A DNA stretch of 64,000 bases, from the NCBI RefSeq assembly GCF_002886045.1, contig NZ_CP025791.1, positions 2,681,001 to 2,745,000 of the forward strand. The letters run 5' to 3'. This DNA is from Flavivirga eckloniae. GTDB taxonomy: Bacteria > Bacteroidota > Bacteroidia > Flavobacteriales > Flavobacteriaceae. Positions 1 through 7,991 of the stretch are shown here, in pieces. The translations under genes were made by a program, and so were the position numbers. The notes under the pieces were generated by a model that was not told the DNA's origin, searched no databases, and saw nothing but the letters and a program-made list of their open reading frames with translations. How positions within the stretch are numbered: position 1 is the stretch's first letter; the number at the start of each line of letters is the position of its first letter.

Positions 1-1
1 T

Positions 2-556
2 AATGATCATTTTAAACTAAGAAATGAAATATCTTGGAATAGAACCAAGCTTGAACATTTTGGAAAGTTTGTTGACCCTAACAGAACCTCAGAAGACGCC
101 GAACGTTTAAGAAGTCATAGAGGTGTTGCCAAAAATTTAGACATTGGTACGCAACTTGAATTCTTTCCTCTAAGTATTCGTTCGTTTCAATCTTTTAGTT
201 ACAGGTTTACTCCCTTTGTAAGTCTTGGAGTCCATTATACCTCCTATAATCCAGAAGTTAGTACTACTTATGCAAACCCAGACCCTCTTTTAGTTGGAGA
301 TGTTCTTGAACCTAGTAACTTTTATTCTGGCTGGGATCCTGGATCGGTTGATGCTACATCAGGAAGCGCATGGTCTCTTGTTGGTAGTATTGGTGTAAGG
401 TACAAGCTTGATAAACTTTCAGATTTAATGCTTGATTTTAGATACCAACATTATTTTAGCGATTGGGTTGATGGTCTTAATCACCAATTGGATCACAATA
501 AAAGTAACGATAGCTTAATATGGCTTAATATTGGCTATATCTACTATTTAAACTAA
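2..556 (+). CDS. C-terminal part of an outer-membrane-type protein (partial)
   Basis: The frame is open from base 2 to a TAA at 554-556, so the 5' end lies outside the window; about 184 residues are visible. The sequence is rich in aromatic and polar residues in short alternating runs (for example SYRFTPFVSLGVHY and GVRYKLDKLSDLMLDFRYQHYF) and ends in IYYLN, as expected of strands of an outer membrane beta-barrel closing on a C-terminal aromatic stretch. A recognisable stretch FGKFVDPNRTSEDAERLR sits near the visible start. I think it belongs to a flavobacterial family of secreted or outer membrane proteins of unknown role, but I cannot assign a function. The next gene is convergent and only 18 bases away. 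Confidence 0.75.
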   Translation, partial: NDHFKLRNEISWNRTKLEHFGKFVDPNRTSEDAERLRSHRGVAKNLDIGTQLEFFPLSIRSFQSFSYRFTPFVSLGVHYTSYNPEVSTTYANPDPLLVGDVLEPSNFYSGWDPGSVDATSGSAWSLVGSIGVRYKLDKLSDLMLDFRYQHYFSDWVDGLNHQLDHNKSNDSLIWLNIGYIYYLN

Positions 557-574
557 AATTTTACAGAGTATAGA

Positions 575-1714
575 CTAAGTTAAGGCTTGCTTTAAATCGG
601 CAATTAAATCGTCGATGTCCTCTATTCCCACACTTAATCTAATCAAAGAATCTACAACACCTGTTTTTTCTCTTTCTTCTTTAGGAATACTCGCATGTGT
701 CATACTTGCCGGGTGACCAGAAAGTGATTCAACACCTCCTAAAGATTCTGCTAAGGTGAAGATTTTCAAATTTTCAACAATTTTAATAGATTCTTTCATG
801 TCATTCCCTTTAGTCGTAAAGGAAATCATGCCTCCGAAATCTTTCATTTGAGATTTAGCAATGTCATGATTAGGGTGGTTTTCAAAGCCAGGCCAGTATA
901 CATTTTCTATTTTTGGGTGGGCAGCTAAAAACTCAGCTACTGCTTTACCGTTTTCGCAATGACGTTGCATTCTAATATGCAATGTTTTTATACCCCTAAG
1001 TACCAAAAAGCTATCTTGAGGGCCACAAACAGCTCCACTAGCATTTTGTATAAAATATAATTTATCTGCCAACGCTTCATCCTTTACCACTAAAGCGCCC
1101 ATAACAACATCACTATGGCCACCTAAATATTTGGTTGCTGAATGCATTACAATATCTGCTCCTAAATCCAAAGGTTGTTGTAAATATGGCGTGGCAAATG
1201 TATTATCGACAGCTAGTAATATATTATGTTTTTTTGCAATCGCAGAAACGGCCTTAACATCAATAATATTCATCATTGGGTTCGTTGGTGTTTCAACCCA
1301 AATTAACTTAGTGTTTTCATTAATATAGGCTTCAATATTTGAAGCGTCTTGCATACCCATAAAATGAAATTTTATTCCAAAATCTTGAAATACTTTAGTA
1401 AACAACCTAAAAGAACCACCATATAAATCATTAGTAGAAACGACCTCATCACCAGGTTTTAAAAGCTTAATCACAGCATCAATGGCCGCCAATCCCGATC
1501 CGAAAGCTAATCCATACGTTCCATTTTCTATACTTGCAAAAGCGTTTTCTAAAGCCTTACGGGTAGGATTATGAGTCCTTGAATATTCATACCCTTTATG
1601 CCCACCAGGAGTTGTTTGAGCATAAGTAGACGTTTGATAAATTGGAGGCATTACGGCACCATAAGCTGGATCATGTTCTTGTCCTCCGTGTATTACTTTA
1701 GTATTAAATTTCAT
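575..1714 (-). CDS. metB: Cystathionine gamma-synthase/lyase family PLP enzyme
   Basis: This 379-residue protein is a Cys/Met-metabolism PLP-dependent enzyme, full length for the family. Visible motifs are the N-terminal TKVIHGG, the substrate-loop YSRTHNPT, the phosphate-binding FGSGLAA, the aspartate motif VDNTFATPY and the PLP lysine in SATKYLGGHSD near residue 195. C-terminal LAESLGGVESL and a serine-containing SVGIED segment complete the fold. The family makes cystathionine from an activated homoserine and cysteine (gamma-synthase), or cleaves cystathionine (gamma-lyase). The sequence alone does not separate the two reactions, so the symbol is tentative. It stands alone, convergent with the preceding gene, and has a good promoter (1731-1759). 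Confidence 0.9.
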   Translation of the reverse strand: MKFNTKVIHGGQEHDPAYGAVMPPIYQTSTYAQTTPGGHKGYEYSRTHNPTRKALENAFASIENGTYGLAFGSGLAAIDAVIKLLKPGDEVVSTNDLYGGSFRLFTKVFQDFGIKFHFMGMQDASNIEAYINENTKLIWVETPTNPMMNIIDVKAVSAIAKKHNILLAVDNTFATPYLQQPLDLGADIVMHSATKYLGGHSDVVMGALVVKDEALADKLYFIQNASGAVCGPQDSFLVLRGIKTLHIRMQRHCENGKAVAEFLAAHPKIENVYWPGFENHPNHDIAKSQMKDFGGMISFTTKGNDMKESIKIVENLKIFTLAESLGGVESLSGHPASMTHASIPKEEREKTGVVDSLIRLSVGIEDIDDLIADLKQALT

Positions 1715-1730
1715 TTTAAAAAACTTTATG

Positions 1731-1759
1731 CAAAGGTAAGTTTAATTCGGTGAAGCAAA
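1731..1759 (-). promoter_or_regulatory. Promoter of the transsulfuration gene
   Basis: On the minus strand TACCTTTG (1731-1738) matches the Bacteroidota -7 consensus TAnnTTTG. A TTTG (1756-1759) lies 17 bases further upstream at the -33 position. The start codon at 1714 follows about 17 bases downstream of the -7 element. Confidence 0.75.
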
Positions 1760-1889
1760 AAAGATATTTGTAAACGGAATTAAACCATTCTATAATAATT
1801 AGCTTAGCCTTAACGTAAAATATTGAGGAGTAATTATGTATCCAATTCAAATGCAATAATTATCTTTAATACCATTTAAAAACCTAACT

Positions 1890-2609
1890 ATGTTTTATAA
1901 AAAACACCTTTTAATAGTATGCTCACTTTTCATTTGTATAGCTTGTAAGGATGAAGTAAAACTATCTTTTTCAGAAATTAATGTTACTACAAACAATAAT
2001 AATCTTGTTGAAGTAAACATTCCTAACGCCATTGGAAATAAAGCCATTACCAACCAGATAAATTCAGCAATAAGCGAAACTGTTATAGCTTCGTTACATA
2101 TTGGAGATCCAGACACTATTGCTTCAAAGTCTATTGAGGAAAGTATTACCTCATTCAATAAAGAATTTCTAACATTTAAAACCGATTTTCCAAAAACCAT
2201 AGAACAATGGGATGCACAAATAGATGGGGAAATTATATTTCAATCTCCAGAACTTATAAGCATTGCTATAACATCTTATGTAAACACAGGTGGTGCTCAC
2301 GGAACAATAAACATTACATTTTTAAATTTTGAAACGGAAACAGGCAACTTAATCCCCAACGAAAAACTTTTTAAGGATATTGAAGGCTTTAAAAAAGTAA
2401 CTGAAACCCATTTCTACGAAACCATTAAAAATGAAGATATAACTTTAGATATTGAGAACTTCGAATTACCTGCAAACATGGCATATGCAGAAGATGGTAT
2501 TATTTTGCTGTATAATACTTACGAAATAGCTCCTTATGCAACTGGTATTATCGAGTTTACTGTTCCTTTTGAAGAAATTGATTCGTTTCTACATTTTAAT
2601 AGCTTTTAA
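1890..2609 (+). CDS. DUF4163/DUF3298-type lipoprotein
   Basis: A 239-residue protein with a lipoprotein leader: hydrophobic residues 5-18 end in CIAC, so Cys19 is the likely lipidated residue. The mature part resembles the PdaC/RsiV-like pair of domains. An N-terminal beta domain contains the paired-strand segment GEIIFQSPELISIAITSYVN, then the conserved TGGAHG, then a DUF3298-like C-terminal half ending in FTVPFEEI. Members of this family are envelope proteins, some of which bind lysozyme or act as anti-sigma factors. No partner sigma factor lies next to it here, so the role is open. Its end overlaps the end of the convergent DinB gene by 21 bases. Confidence 0.75.
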   Translation: MFYKKHLLIVCSLFICIACKDEVKLSFSEINVTTNNNNLVEVNIPNAIGNKAITNQINSAISETVIASLHIGDPDTIASKSIEESITSFNKEFLTFKTDFPKTIEQWDAQIDGEIIFQSPELISIAITSYVNTGGAHGTINITFLNFETETGNLIPNEKLFKDIEGFKKVTETHFYETIKNEDITLDIENFELPANMAYAEDGIILLYNTYEIAPYATGIIEFTVPFEEIDSFLHFNSF

Positions 2610-3071
2610 AAGCGCCATAATGTATCCTATATGCAACCCTTCATGAAAAAAGACAAATTGCAACGCATCATCTACACTGGTTAAGGTATTACCTGTAGTA
2701 GAAACTGTATATTCATTAAAAGTTTTAAAGGTTTTATTTTTATAATCTGCTTCAATTTTTTCAAGAGTTGATAGTAACAGCTGCTTCATTTCATCAACTT
2801 CTTCTTGAGTCACATCAGCTTCAGGCTTGGTGCCTTTTCCATATTTCTCAATCATACTATTAGATATCATCGTTGGTAAGCCTGATAATTTGTAAACTAA
2901 AAGTTGTCCACTCACTATTATATGTCCAACATTCCAAATAACATTATTATTAAACGTTTCGGGAATTTGGTTTAAATCTTCTAAGCTTGTTTTTTCTAAA
3001 ATATTTTTAATAGAATTTCTTGTATTGGTCAATACTTCGAATGTAAATTTCATACTACTTATTTTTGGCAT
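2589..3071 (-). CDS. DinB-like four-helix metalloprotein
   Basis: The 160-residue protein has the DinB/YfiT-like layout of a four-helix bundle with three metal-binding histidines: one in WNVGHIIVSGQ (about residue 48) and two in FFHEGLHIGYI near the end. Family members bind a divalent metal and some are thiol transferases (bacillithiol or mycothiol), but most are uncharacterised. The 3' end overlaps the 3' end of the convergent lipoprotein gene. The start is not certain. The first ATG is at 3071, while an internal ATG at 3053 (MKFTFEV) would follow a possible -7 element TATATTTA at 3071-3078 that overlaps the first start. Confidence 0.8.
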   Translation of the reverse strand: MPKISSMKFTFEVLTNTRNSIKNILEKTSLEDLNQIPETFNNNVIWNVGHIIVSGQLLVYKLSGLPTMISNSMIEKYGKGTKPEADVTQEEVDEMKQLLLSTLEKIEADYKNKTFKTFNEYTVSTTGNTLTSVDDALQFVFFHEGLHIGYIMALLKAIKM

Positions 3072-3168
3072 AAATATACTTTTTAAATGATATAATTACT
3101 TTTGTTTTATTGAAAATTATTTGTAAAAATAAGGCTTCTCTAACTTGAACCCTTAGTGCACAGTTAAG

Positions 3169-3176
3169 TATATTTG
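3169..3176 (+). promoter_or_regulatory. -7 promoter element of the ArsC-like gene
   Basis: TATATTTG matches TAnnTTTG, 40 bases before the start codon at 3217. A TTG at 3145-3147 is 21 bases upstream, within the range seen for the -33 element. A second match, TACTTTTG at 3097-3104, lies further upstream. Confidence 0.6.
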
Positions 3177-3216
3177 TACGATGTTACTTAACAACTAAAA
3201 AAACTAACAACTACGC

Positions 3217-3573
3217 ATGAAAAAAGTATATTATTTAAAAACCTGTAGCACCTGTATTAGAATTTTAAAAGACTTAAACTTGTCTTCTGAATTCGTTTTA
3301 CAGGATATTAAAACAGAGGAGATAACTGTAAAACAATTAGAGGAAATGGAAGCTCTATCGGGTAGCTATGAGTCTCTTTTTAGTAAACGCGCTAAGCTTT
3401 ACAAAGAAATGGATTTAAAAAATCAACAATTAGAAGAGCGCGACTACAAACAATACATACTAGAACACTATACTTTTTTAAGCAGACCAGTTATAATAAA
3501 TGGTAATCAGATTTTTATTGGTAATTCTAAAAAGACTGTTGAAGTAGCAAAAGCAGCTATTCATTCTAAATAA
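3217..3573 (+). CDS. ArsC/Spx-family thioredoxin-fold protein
   Basis: A 118-residue protein of the ArsC-like family. It begins with the beta strand KKVYYLKTCSTC, so the redox-active Cys is Cys10 with a second Cys at 13. It then has the family's helical insert (residues 35-80) and the strand LSRPVIINGNQIFIGN, in which an Arg-Pro pair matches the arsenate/oxyanion-contact region of ArsC. The family includes glutaredoxin-coupled arsenate reductases and Spx-type regulators. No arsenic genes are near, so an arsenate role is not supported by context. It has its own promoter and is followed by the hipBA pair after 111 bases. Confidence 0.8.
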   Translation: MKKVYYLKTCSTCIRILKDLNLSSEFVLQDIKTEEITVKQLEEMEALSGSYESLFSKRAKLYKEMDLKNQQLEERDYKQYILEHYTFLSRPVIINGNQIFIGNSKKTVEVAKAAIHSK

Positions 3574-3621
3574 AAGAGAAAAATAGCTAAATCACATCAG
3601 CTTTACATTAACTTCATTTTG

Positions 3622-3684
3622 TAGTTAATATATTATCTATTTTGTGTATATTAGAACAATAATAGTTAATATATTATCTGTTTT
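3622..3684 (+). repeat. Two direct operator-like repeats before hipB
   Basis: A 22-bp sequence starting TAGTTAATATATTATCT occurs at 3622-3643 and 3663-3684 with one mismatch (A/G at position 18). The copies start 41 bases apart, about four helical turns, and the second ends directly at the hipB ATG. Each contains the perfect 10-bp palindrome TAATATATTA inside an outer AG...CT pair. This is the arrangement expected of paired dimer-binding sites for the HipB repressor. Confidence 0.7.
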
Positions 3685-3975
3685 ATGAATAAATATAGTG
3701 TTGACAAACTTCCAAGAGATGTCCGTTTAGAAATTGCGAACAAACACAAAAAACTTCGGAAACAAAGGGGGCTATCCCAAATGGAACTGGCAGAACGCTC
3801 AGGAGTATCTCTAGGTAGCTTAAAGCGTTTTGAAACCAAAGGGCAAGTTTCTTTAGAATCCCTTTTGAAACTTGTATTTGTATTAGGTAGACTCTCTGAT
3901 TTTGAAAGTGTACTGAAACCAGATAAAGGTCTTGAGCATATTGAGAAATTATTTGATTCAAAAAAGAAAAGCTGA
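3685..3975 (+). CDS. hipB: HipB-like XRE antitoxin/repressor
   Basis: A 96-residue protein with an XRE helix-turn-helix at about residues 20-70 (RKQRGLSQMELAERSGVSLGSLKRFETKG), preceded by a short N-terminal extension and followed by a short acidic and basic tail. Its stop codon TGA overlaps the next gene's ATG by one base (3975), so it is translationally coupled to hipA. HipB proteins neutralise HipA by binding it and together they repress their own promoter. The paired palindromic repeats in front of the gene fit that role. Confidence 0.88.
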   Translation: MNKYSVDKLPRDVRLEIANKHKKLRKQRGLSQMELAERSGVSLGSLKRFETKGQVSLESLLKLVFVLGRLSDFESVLKPDKGLEHIEKLFDSKKKS

Positions 3976-5207
3976 TGGAACCTATTGAAAAATTGGATAT
4001 TTACCTTCGCTTTACCAACTCACCTGTTGCTGTAGGTCAAATGGTATCTGACAACGGAGCTGTTTTTTTTAAATACGACGATACTTTTATAGAAACGGGC
4101 TTAGATATTTCGCCTTTTAAATTAAAACGTTCCAATGCAATTTTAACTCCCGAAACCACTATTTTTGATGGACTCTTCGGGGTTTTTAATGATTCGCTTC
4201 CCGATGGTTGGGGCAGATTATTATTGGACAGAACGTTGCTATCAAAAAGAATCCCTCTTAACCAAATTACACCTTTACACAGATTGGCTTATGTTGGATC
4301 TGGAGGCATGGGTGCATTAACCTATAAGCCAAACCTAAACTCCGAAGTTCAGACTGACACGCTTTTGGAGTTAGATGAAATTTCCCAGGAGATGACCAAG
4401 GTATTAGAAGGTACACCTTCTGATGTTATAGAAGAATTATTCCATCTTGGTGGTTCATCCGGCGGTGCAAGGCCAAAAATCTTTGTAGGGTACAACCCTA
4501 AAACGAATCATCTTATTCATGGGTATTCGTCACTTCCTGAAGACTACGAACATTGGATAATAAAGTTTCCATCTTCAACAGATATGCATGACATAGCTCA
4601 AATAGAATATGCGTATTATAAAATGGCATTAGCTGCAGGCATTGAAATGTCTGAATGTAAATTATTCGAAGGCCCTTCCGGAAAAAAATATTTTGCAACC
4701 AAAAGGTTTGACAGAATACATAATGATCGTTTACACTTACATTCAGTAAGCGGGCTTTTAAACGATAATTTTCGTTATAGCAACTTAGACTACGGCAATA
4801 TAATGGACTGTGCTTTTCGACTTGAAAATCATGTAGCAGCCTATTCAAAAGTACTTCGGTTAGCCGCCTTTAATGTTTATAGCCATAATCGGGACGATCA
4901 TAGCAAGAATATTTCCTTCCTAATGAATACCGCTGGAGTATGGAAATTAGCTCCTGCATATGATCTTACTTTTTCAAATTCATCACACGGTATGCATAGC
5001 ACTATGGTTGCAGGAGAGAGTAAAGCTCCAGGAGAACAACACTTATTGGAATTAGCAAATACCTTTGAAATAAAACACGCTAAAACTATTATTAATGAAG
5101 TAAAAAGTGCTATTTCCGATTGGAGAATTTACGCAAAGAACTCTGAAGTTAGTAATAATTCCAAAAAACTAATCGACAAAACATTAATGGAAATTAGCAA
5201 GAGTTAA
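3975..5207 (+). CDS. hipA: HipA-like serine/threonine kinase toxin
   Basis: The 410-residue product has the HipA N-terminal domain (couple_hipA type, about residues 10-115, with FDGLFGVFNDSLPDGWGRLLLD). A kinase-like C-terminal domain follows. Its landmarks are the activation-loop-like GGSSGGARPK near residue 155, the ATP-binding lysine region HWIIKFPS, the catalytic motif NRDDHSKN and the metal-binding PAYDLTFS. HipA toxins of Escherichia coli phosphorylate glutamyl-tRNA synthetase and cause growth arrest; the target here is unknown. The length is close to the 440 residues of the E. coli protein and no key motif is missing, so it looks active. It is co-transcribed with hipB and followed by a strong terminator. 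Confidence 0.9.
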   Translation: MEPIEKLDIYLRFTNSPVAVGQMVSDNGAVFFKYDDTFIETGLDISPFKLKRSNAILTPETTIFDGLFGVFNDSLPDGWGRLLLDRTLLSKRIPLNQITPLHRLAYVGSGGMGALTYKPNLNSEVQTDTLLELDEISQEMTKVLEGTPSDVIEELFHLGGSSGGARPKIFVGYNPKTNHLIHGYSSLPEDYEHWIIKFPSSTDMHDIAQIEYAYYKMALAAGIEMSECKLFEGPSGKKYFATKRFDRIHNDRLHLHSVSGLLNDNFRYSNLDYGNIMDCAFRLENHVAAYSKVLRLAAFNVYSHNRDDHSKNISFLMNTAGVWKLAPAYDLTFSNSSHGMHSTMVAGESKAPGEQHLLELANTFEIKHAKTIINEVKSAISDWRIYAKNSEVSNNSKKLIDKTLMEISKS

Positions 5208-5252
5208 GCAATTCTATAATTTGATATTTATTTTATTAAAAAAACGCATAAA

Positions 5253-5282
5253 AAAAGCCTGATATTTTCATATCAGGCTTTT
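5253..5282. terminator. Bidirectional intrinsic terminator after hipA
   Basis: AAAAGCCTGATAT and its complement form a perfect 13-bp stem around the four-base loop TTTC, flanked by A and T runs. It lies 45 bases after the hipA stop and 8 bases from the 3' end of the convergent tRNA, so it can stop transcription from both sides. Confidence 0.85.
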
Positions 5283-5290
5283 AAGTTTCG

Positions 5291-5364
5291 CTCCTCTTCT
5301 TGGGCTCGAACCAAGGACCCTCTGATTAACAGTCAGATGCTCTAACCAACTGAGCTAAAGAGGA
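5291..5364 (-). tRNA. tRNA-Asn (GTT)
   Basis: On the minus strand a 74-nucleotide cloverleaf can be drawn. The acceptor stem TCCTCTT pairs with AAGAGGA, the D-arm is AGCTCAGTTGGTTAGAGC, the anticodon stem TCTGA pairs with TCAGA around the loop CTGTTAA, and the T-arm CTTGG TTCGAGC CCAAG follows. The loop places GTT at positions 34-36, which reads Asn codons. The discriminator base is G and no CCA is encoded. Confidence 0.95.
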
Positions 5365-5437
5365 AGATTATCTTTCGCTTTTGCGAGCGCAAATATATAT
5401 CATATTTTTAGTTACTGCAAATAAAAATCATAAAAAT

Positions 5438-6778
5438 TTAACCAAAAATGGCTTTATAAATATCATTCCCGTTTGCAAACAAAACTAAAGCGATCAAAAT
5501 GAAGAATCCAACCATTTGCGCGTACTCCATAAACTTGTCTCCCGGCTTTCTTCCAGACACCATTTCATAGAGTAAAAACATAACATGTCCACCATCTAAA
5601 GCTGGTATCGGTAATAAATTTAAAACCGCTAACATAATAGACAAGAAAGCCGTTATACCCCAAAAAGCTTCCCAGCTCCACGTATCAGGGAAAATATCAA
5701 ATATGGCCTTAAAACCACCAACACCTTTATAAGCACCAGTGCTCGGACTAAAGATTAATTTTAACTGTACAAAATATGAACTTATTTGGCTTGTAAACTT
5801 ATTATAACCAACACCAAAACTTTCGCCAAAAGAATACTCTTTTCTAGTTATTGATAAATACCCTAACTCTTCAAATCTGTTATAAGATCCTGTTGGATGT
5901 ATTCCAAATTTACCATTGTCGTCAACCTTTAATGCTTTCTCAATTCTTTCTTCGCCTCTTAAAACATTAACAGTAACAGACTTCCCTTTAAGCGTATCTA
6001 GTACAGCAGCAAATTGATCGAAATATTTAATCTTCTTTCCATTAATCCCTTCAATAATATCGCCTTCTTTTAAATCTACGCCTTTATTTACCGAAGAATC
6101 TCCTACTCTTCCAAAAATAAACGGCATTCTTATTTCAAATAGACTTCTATCTTTACTTGTAGATAATTGTCCTAAAAAATCCTCTGGTATTTGGATGGTT
6201 TTTTCAACACCATCCCTTTTAATAGTTACAGACTCTGCTCCAATAAAGTTTCCTTTTATGTCGGAAACATTTTCAATTTTATAATCACCAATGGCAACTA
6301 CATCATCACCTGTTTTAAAACCTAAATCGGTTAATAAAGGGTTATCTATTAAGTAACCATCTTGAATACTCGCTGCCGAAATATCGGTGTCTCCATAAAA
6401 GAAGGATGCAAAGATGTATATAATTAAAGCCAAAACAAAGTTCACAGTAACACCACCAAGCATAATAATTAAACGCTGCCAAGCTGGTTTAGATCGAAAT
6501 TCCCATGGTTGTGGTTCCTTAGCCATTTGCTCGGTATCCATACTCTCATCGATCATTCCCGAAATCTTCACATAACCTCCTAATGGCAACCACCCTATCC
6601 CATAAACAGTCTCACCTATTTTTTTCTTGAACAATGAAAATTTTACATCAAAAAATAAATAAAACTTTTCTACTCGGGTTTTAAAAGCCTTAGCCGGAAC
6701 AAAATGCCCTAACTCGTGCAATATAATTAGCAACGAAAGACTTAATAAAAATTGAGATATTTTAATAACGAACTCCAT
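5438..6778 (-). CDS. rseP: RseP site-2 protease (intramembrane zinc metalloprotease)
   Basis: A 446-residue inner membrane protease. The zinc motif HELGH lies in the first membrane segment (about residues 21-25) and the second metal-site motif LLPIPALDGGH near residue 390. Between them lie two PDZ-like regions (for example FKTGDDVVAIGDYKIENV and VDLKEGDIIEGINGKKI), the usual arrangement for the family. RseP cleaves anti-sigma factors and remnant signal peptides inside the membrane after a first cut outside. It stands alone. The -7 element TACTTTTG at 6807-6814 lies just upstream. Confidence 0.93.
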   Translation of the reverse strand: MEFVIKISQFLLSLSLLIILHELGHFVPAKAFKTRVEKFYLFFDVKFSLFKKKIGETVYGIGWLPLGGYVKISGMIDESMDTEQMAKEPQPWEFRSKPAWQRLIIMLGGVTVNFVLALIIYIFASFFYGDTDISAASIQDGYLIDNPLLTDLGFKTGDDVVAIGDYKIENVSDIKGNFIGAESVTIKRDGVEKTIQIPEDFLGQLSTSKDRSLFEIRMPFIFGRVGDSSVNKGVDLKEGDIIEGINGKKIKYFDQFAAVLDTLKGKSVTVNVLRGEERIEKALKVDDNGKFGIHPTGSYNRFEELGYLSITRKEYSFGESFGVGYNKFTSQISSYFVQLKLIFSPSTGAYKGVGGFKAIFDIFPDTWSWEAFWGITAFLSIMLAVLNLLPIPALDGGHVMFLLYEMVSGRKPGDKFMEYAQMVGFFILIALVLFANGNDIYKAIFG

Positions 6779-6806
6779 ATAACTTCAATCAAATTTTTTA
6801 ATCGCA

Positions 6807-6814
6807 CAAAAGTA
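6807..6814 (-). promoter_or_regulatory. -7 promoter element of rseP
   Basis: The minus strand reads TACTTTTG, matching TAnnTTTG, 29 bases upstream of the rseP start codon. Confidence 0.65.
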
Positions 6815-6974
6815 CGTTTTTAAACCAACTTTAAAAAGACAATTAAAAGATGTAAGGGTTTTTAACATGAAATTAATTTTTAATAGAATGACATGTTGGT
6901 CTTCATAGGTAGTTTTATGCCTTTCATGGAGTTATTTCTTTTTCAATAAATTTTTAGTCACCAATGTTTCATCG

Positions 6975-6982
6975 TATTTTTG
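6975..6982 (+). promoter_or_regulatory. -7 promoter element of the SCO1-like gene
   Basis: TATTTTTG matches TAnnTTTG and lies 25 bases before the start codon at 7008. Confidence 0.6.
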
Positions 6983-7007
6983 TATACGTTTAATTTTATC
7001 TTCTGCA

Positions 7008-7682
7008 ATGTTATCATTTTTTAGTAAGTACAAAGTATTTGCAATCGTTTTTGCTATTATTTCCATTATTATAATTTCAATTATTTATAACACTTTAAAT
7101 GTTTACCAGCCACTTCCTATTTATCAACCTACTATGGTAAGTAGCGAATTAGTAGACAGTACCATACAGTACAAAAAGAAGTATCATAAAATTGCTGATT
7201 TTTCACTTATAAATCAAAACGGAAAAACCATTACGCAAAACGATTATAAAGATAAAATATACGTAGCCGATTTCTTTTTTACCACGTGTCAGACTATATG
7301 CCCTATAATGACAGATCATATGGCGCAAATACAACAAAAAATTATTACCGACGACGACGTTATGTTACTTTCCCACTCTGTAACTCCCGAAATAGATACT
7401 GTTGCTCAACTAAAACGCTATGCAAAACAAAAAGGCGTGAACGATAGCAAATGGAATTTAGTTACTGGAGATAAAAAGCAAATATATCAGCTTGCTAGAA
7501 AGAGCTATTTAGCTGTAAAGGATAATGGCGACGGAGGCCCTTTTGACATGGTTCACACAGAAAACTTTATGCTTATTGATAAGAAACGTCAAATAAGAGG
7601 CTTTTACGATGGTACAAACGGAGAGGATATCGATCGCTTACTCGATGACATCAAAACCTTAAAAGAAGAGTATCATCAATAG
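7008..7682 (+). CDS. SCO1/SenC-family copper chaperone-like protein
   Basis: A 224-residue protein with one N-terminal membrane segment (about residues 10-30) and a thioredoxin-fold SCO domain outside the membrane. The copper-binding Cys-x3-Cys is in TTCQTICPIM (about residue 93) and the distant histidine ligand is in DMVHTENFML. SCO proteins deliver copper to the CuA site of cytochrome oxidase or act as thiol-disulfide reductases there. No oxidase genes are in the window. It precedes feoAB on the same strand but has its own promoter, as do the feo genes. Confidence 0.88.
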   Translation: MLSFFSKYKVFAIVFAIISIIIISIIYNTLNVYQPLPIYQPTMVSSELVDSTIQYKKKYHKIADFSLINQNGKTITQNDYKDKIYVADFFFTTCQTICPIMTDHMAQIQQKIITDDDVMLLSHSVTPEIDTVAQLKRYAKQKGVNDSKWNLVTGDKKQIYQLARKSYLAVKDNGDGGPFDMVHTENFMLIDKKRQIRGFYDGTNGEDIDRLLDDIKTLKEEYHQ

Positions 7683-7720
7683 TTTTTTACTAACCATTTT
7701 TTTAGACTACTTTTTTACAC

Positions 7721-7728
7721 TATTTTTG
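7721..7728 (+). promoter_or_regulatory. -7 promoter element of feoAB
   Basis: TATTTTTG matches TAnnTTTG and lies 26 bases before the proposed TTG start of feoA. No clear Fur-type palindrome is seen beside it. Confidence 0.55.
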
Positions 7729-7754
7729 CTTCTTTAAAATCAATCTAAATAAGC

Positions 7755-7991
7755 TTGCAAGACACTTTAGCACATCTTAAACGTGGTGAAAAGGGTATTA
7801 TTACCGATGTTTCATCTATTCATATACCCTTAAAACTCTTAGAAATGGGATGTTTACCAGGTAGTTCTGTTCAACTAGTGCAACTTGCCCCTTTTCAAGA
7901 CCCCATGTATTTAAATATTAATGGAACACATTTGGCCATTAGAAAAGAAACAGCTTCTTATATTTTAATTGAAAAAATAGCGGATGAGTAA
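7755..7991 (+). CDS. feoA: FeoA, ferrous iron transport protein A
   Basis: A 78-residue SH3-like protein with FeoA features: a start resembling DTLAHLKRGEKGIITDV, a central EMGCLPGSSVQLVQLAPFQDPM and a C-terminal LAIRKETASYILIEK. The only start that keeps the full domain is a TTG at 7755; no ATG lies upstream in frame near the promoter. FeoA works with FeoB in ferrous iron uptake. The gene overlaps feoB by 8 bases, so the two are translationally coupled. Confidence 0.9.
   Translation: MQDTLAHLKRGEKGIITDVSSIHIPLKLLEMGCLPGSSVQLVQLAPFQDPMYLNINGTHLAIRKETASYILIEKIADE

Noticed and set aside
1131-1328. 65-residue frame opposite the transsulfuration gene
   Set aside because: It lies wholly antisense inside a well-supported enzyme gene and has no family signal.
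1715-1889. SAM riboswitch in front of the transsulfuration gene
   Set aside because: I looked for a folded leader. The promoter lies only 17 bases from the start codon, leaving no room for one.
3685-5207. hipBA as a degraded pair
   Set aside because: Both frames are complete, coupled, and keep the expected catalytic motifs, so no decay is supported.
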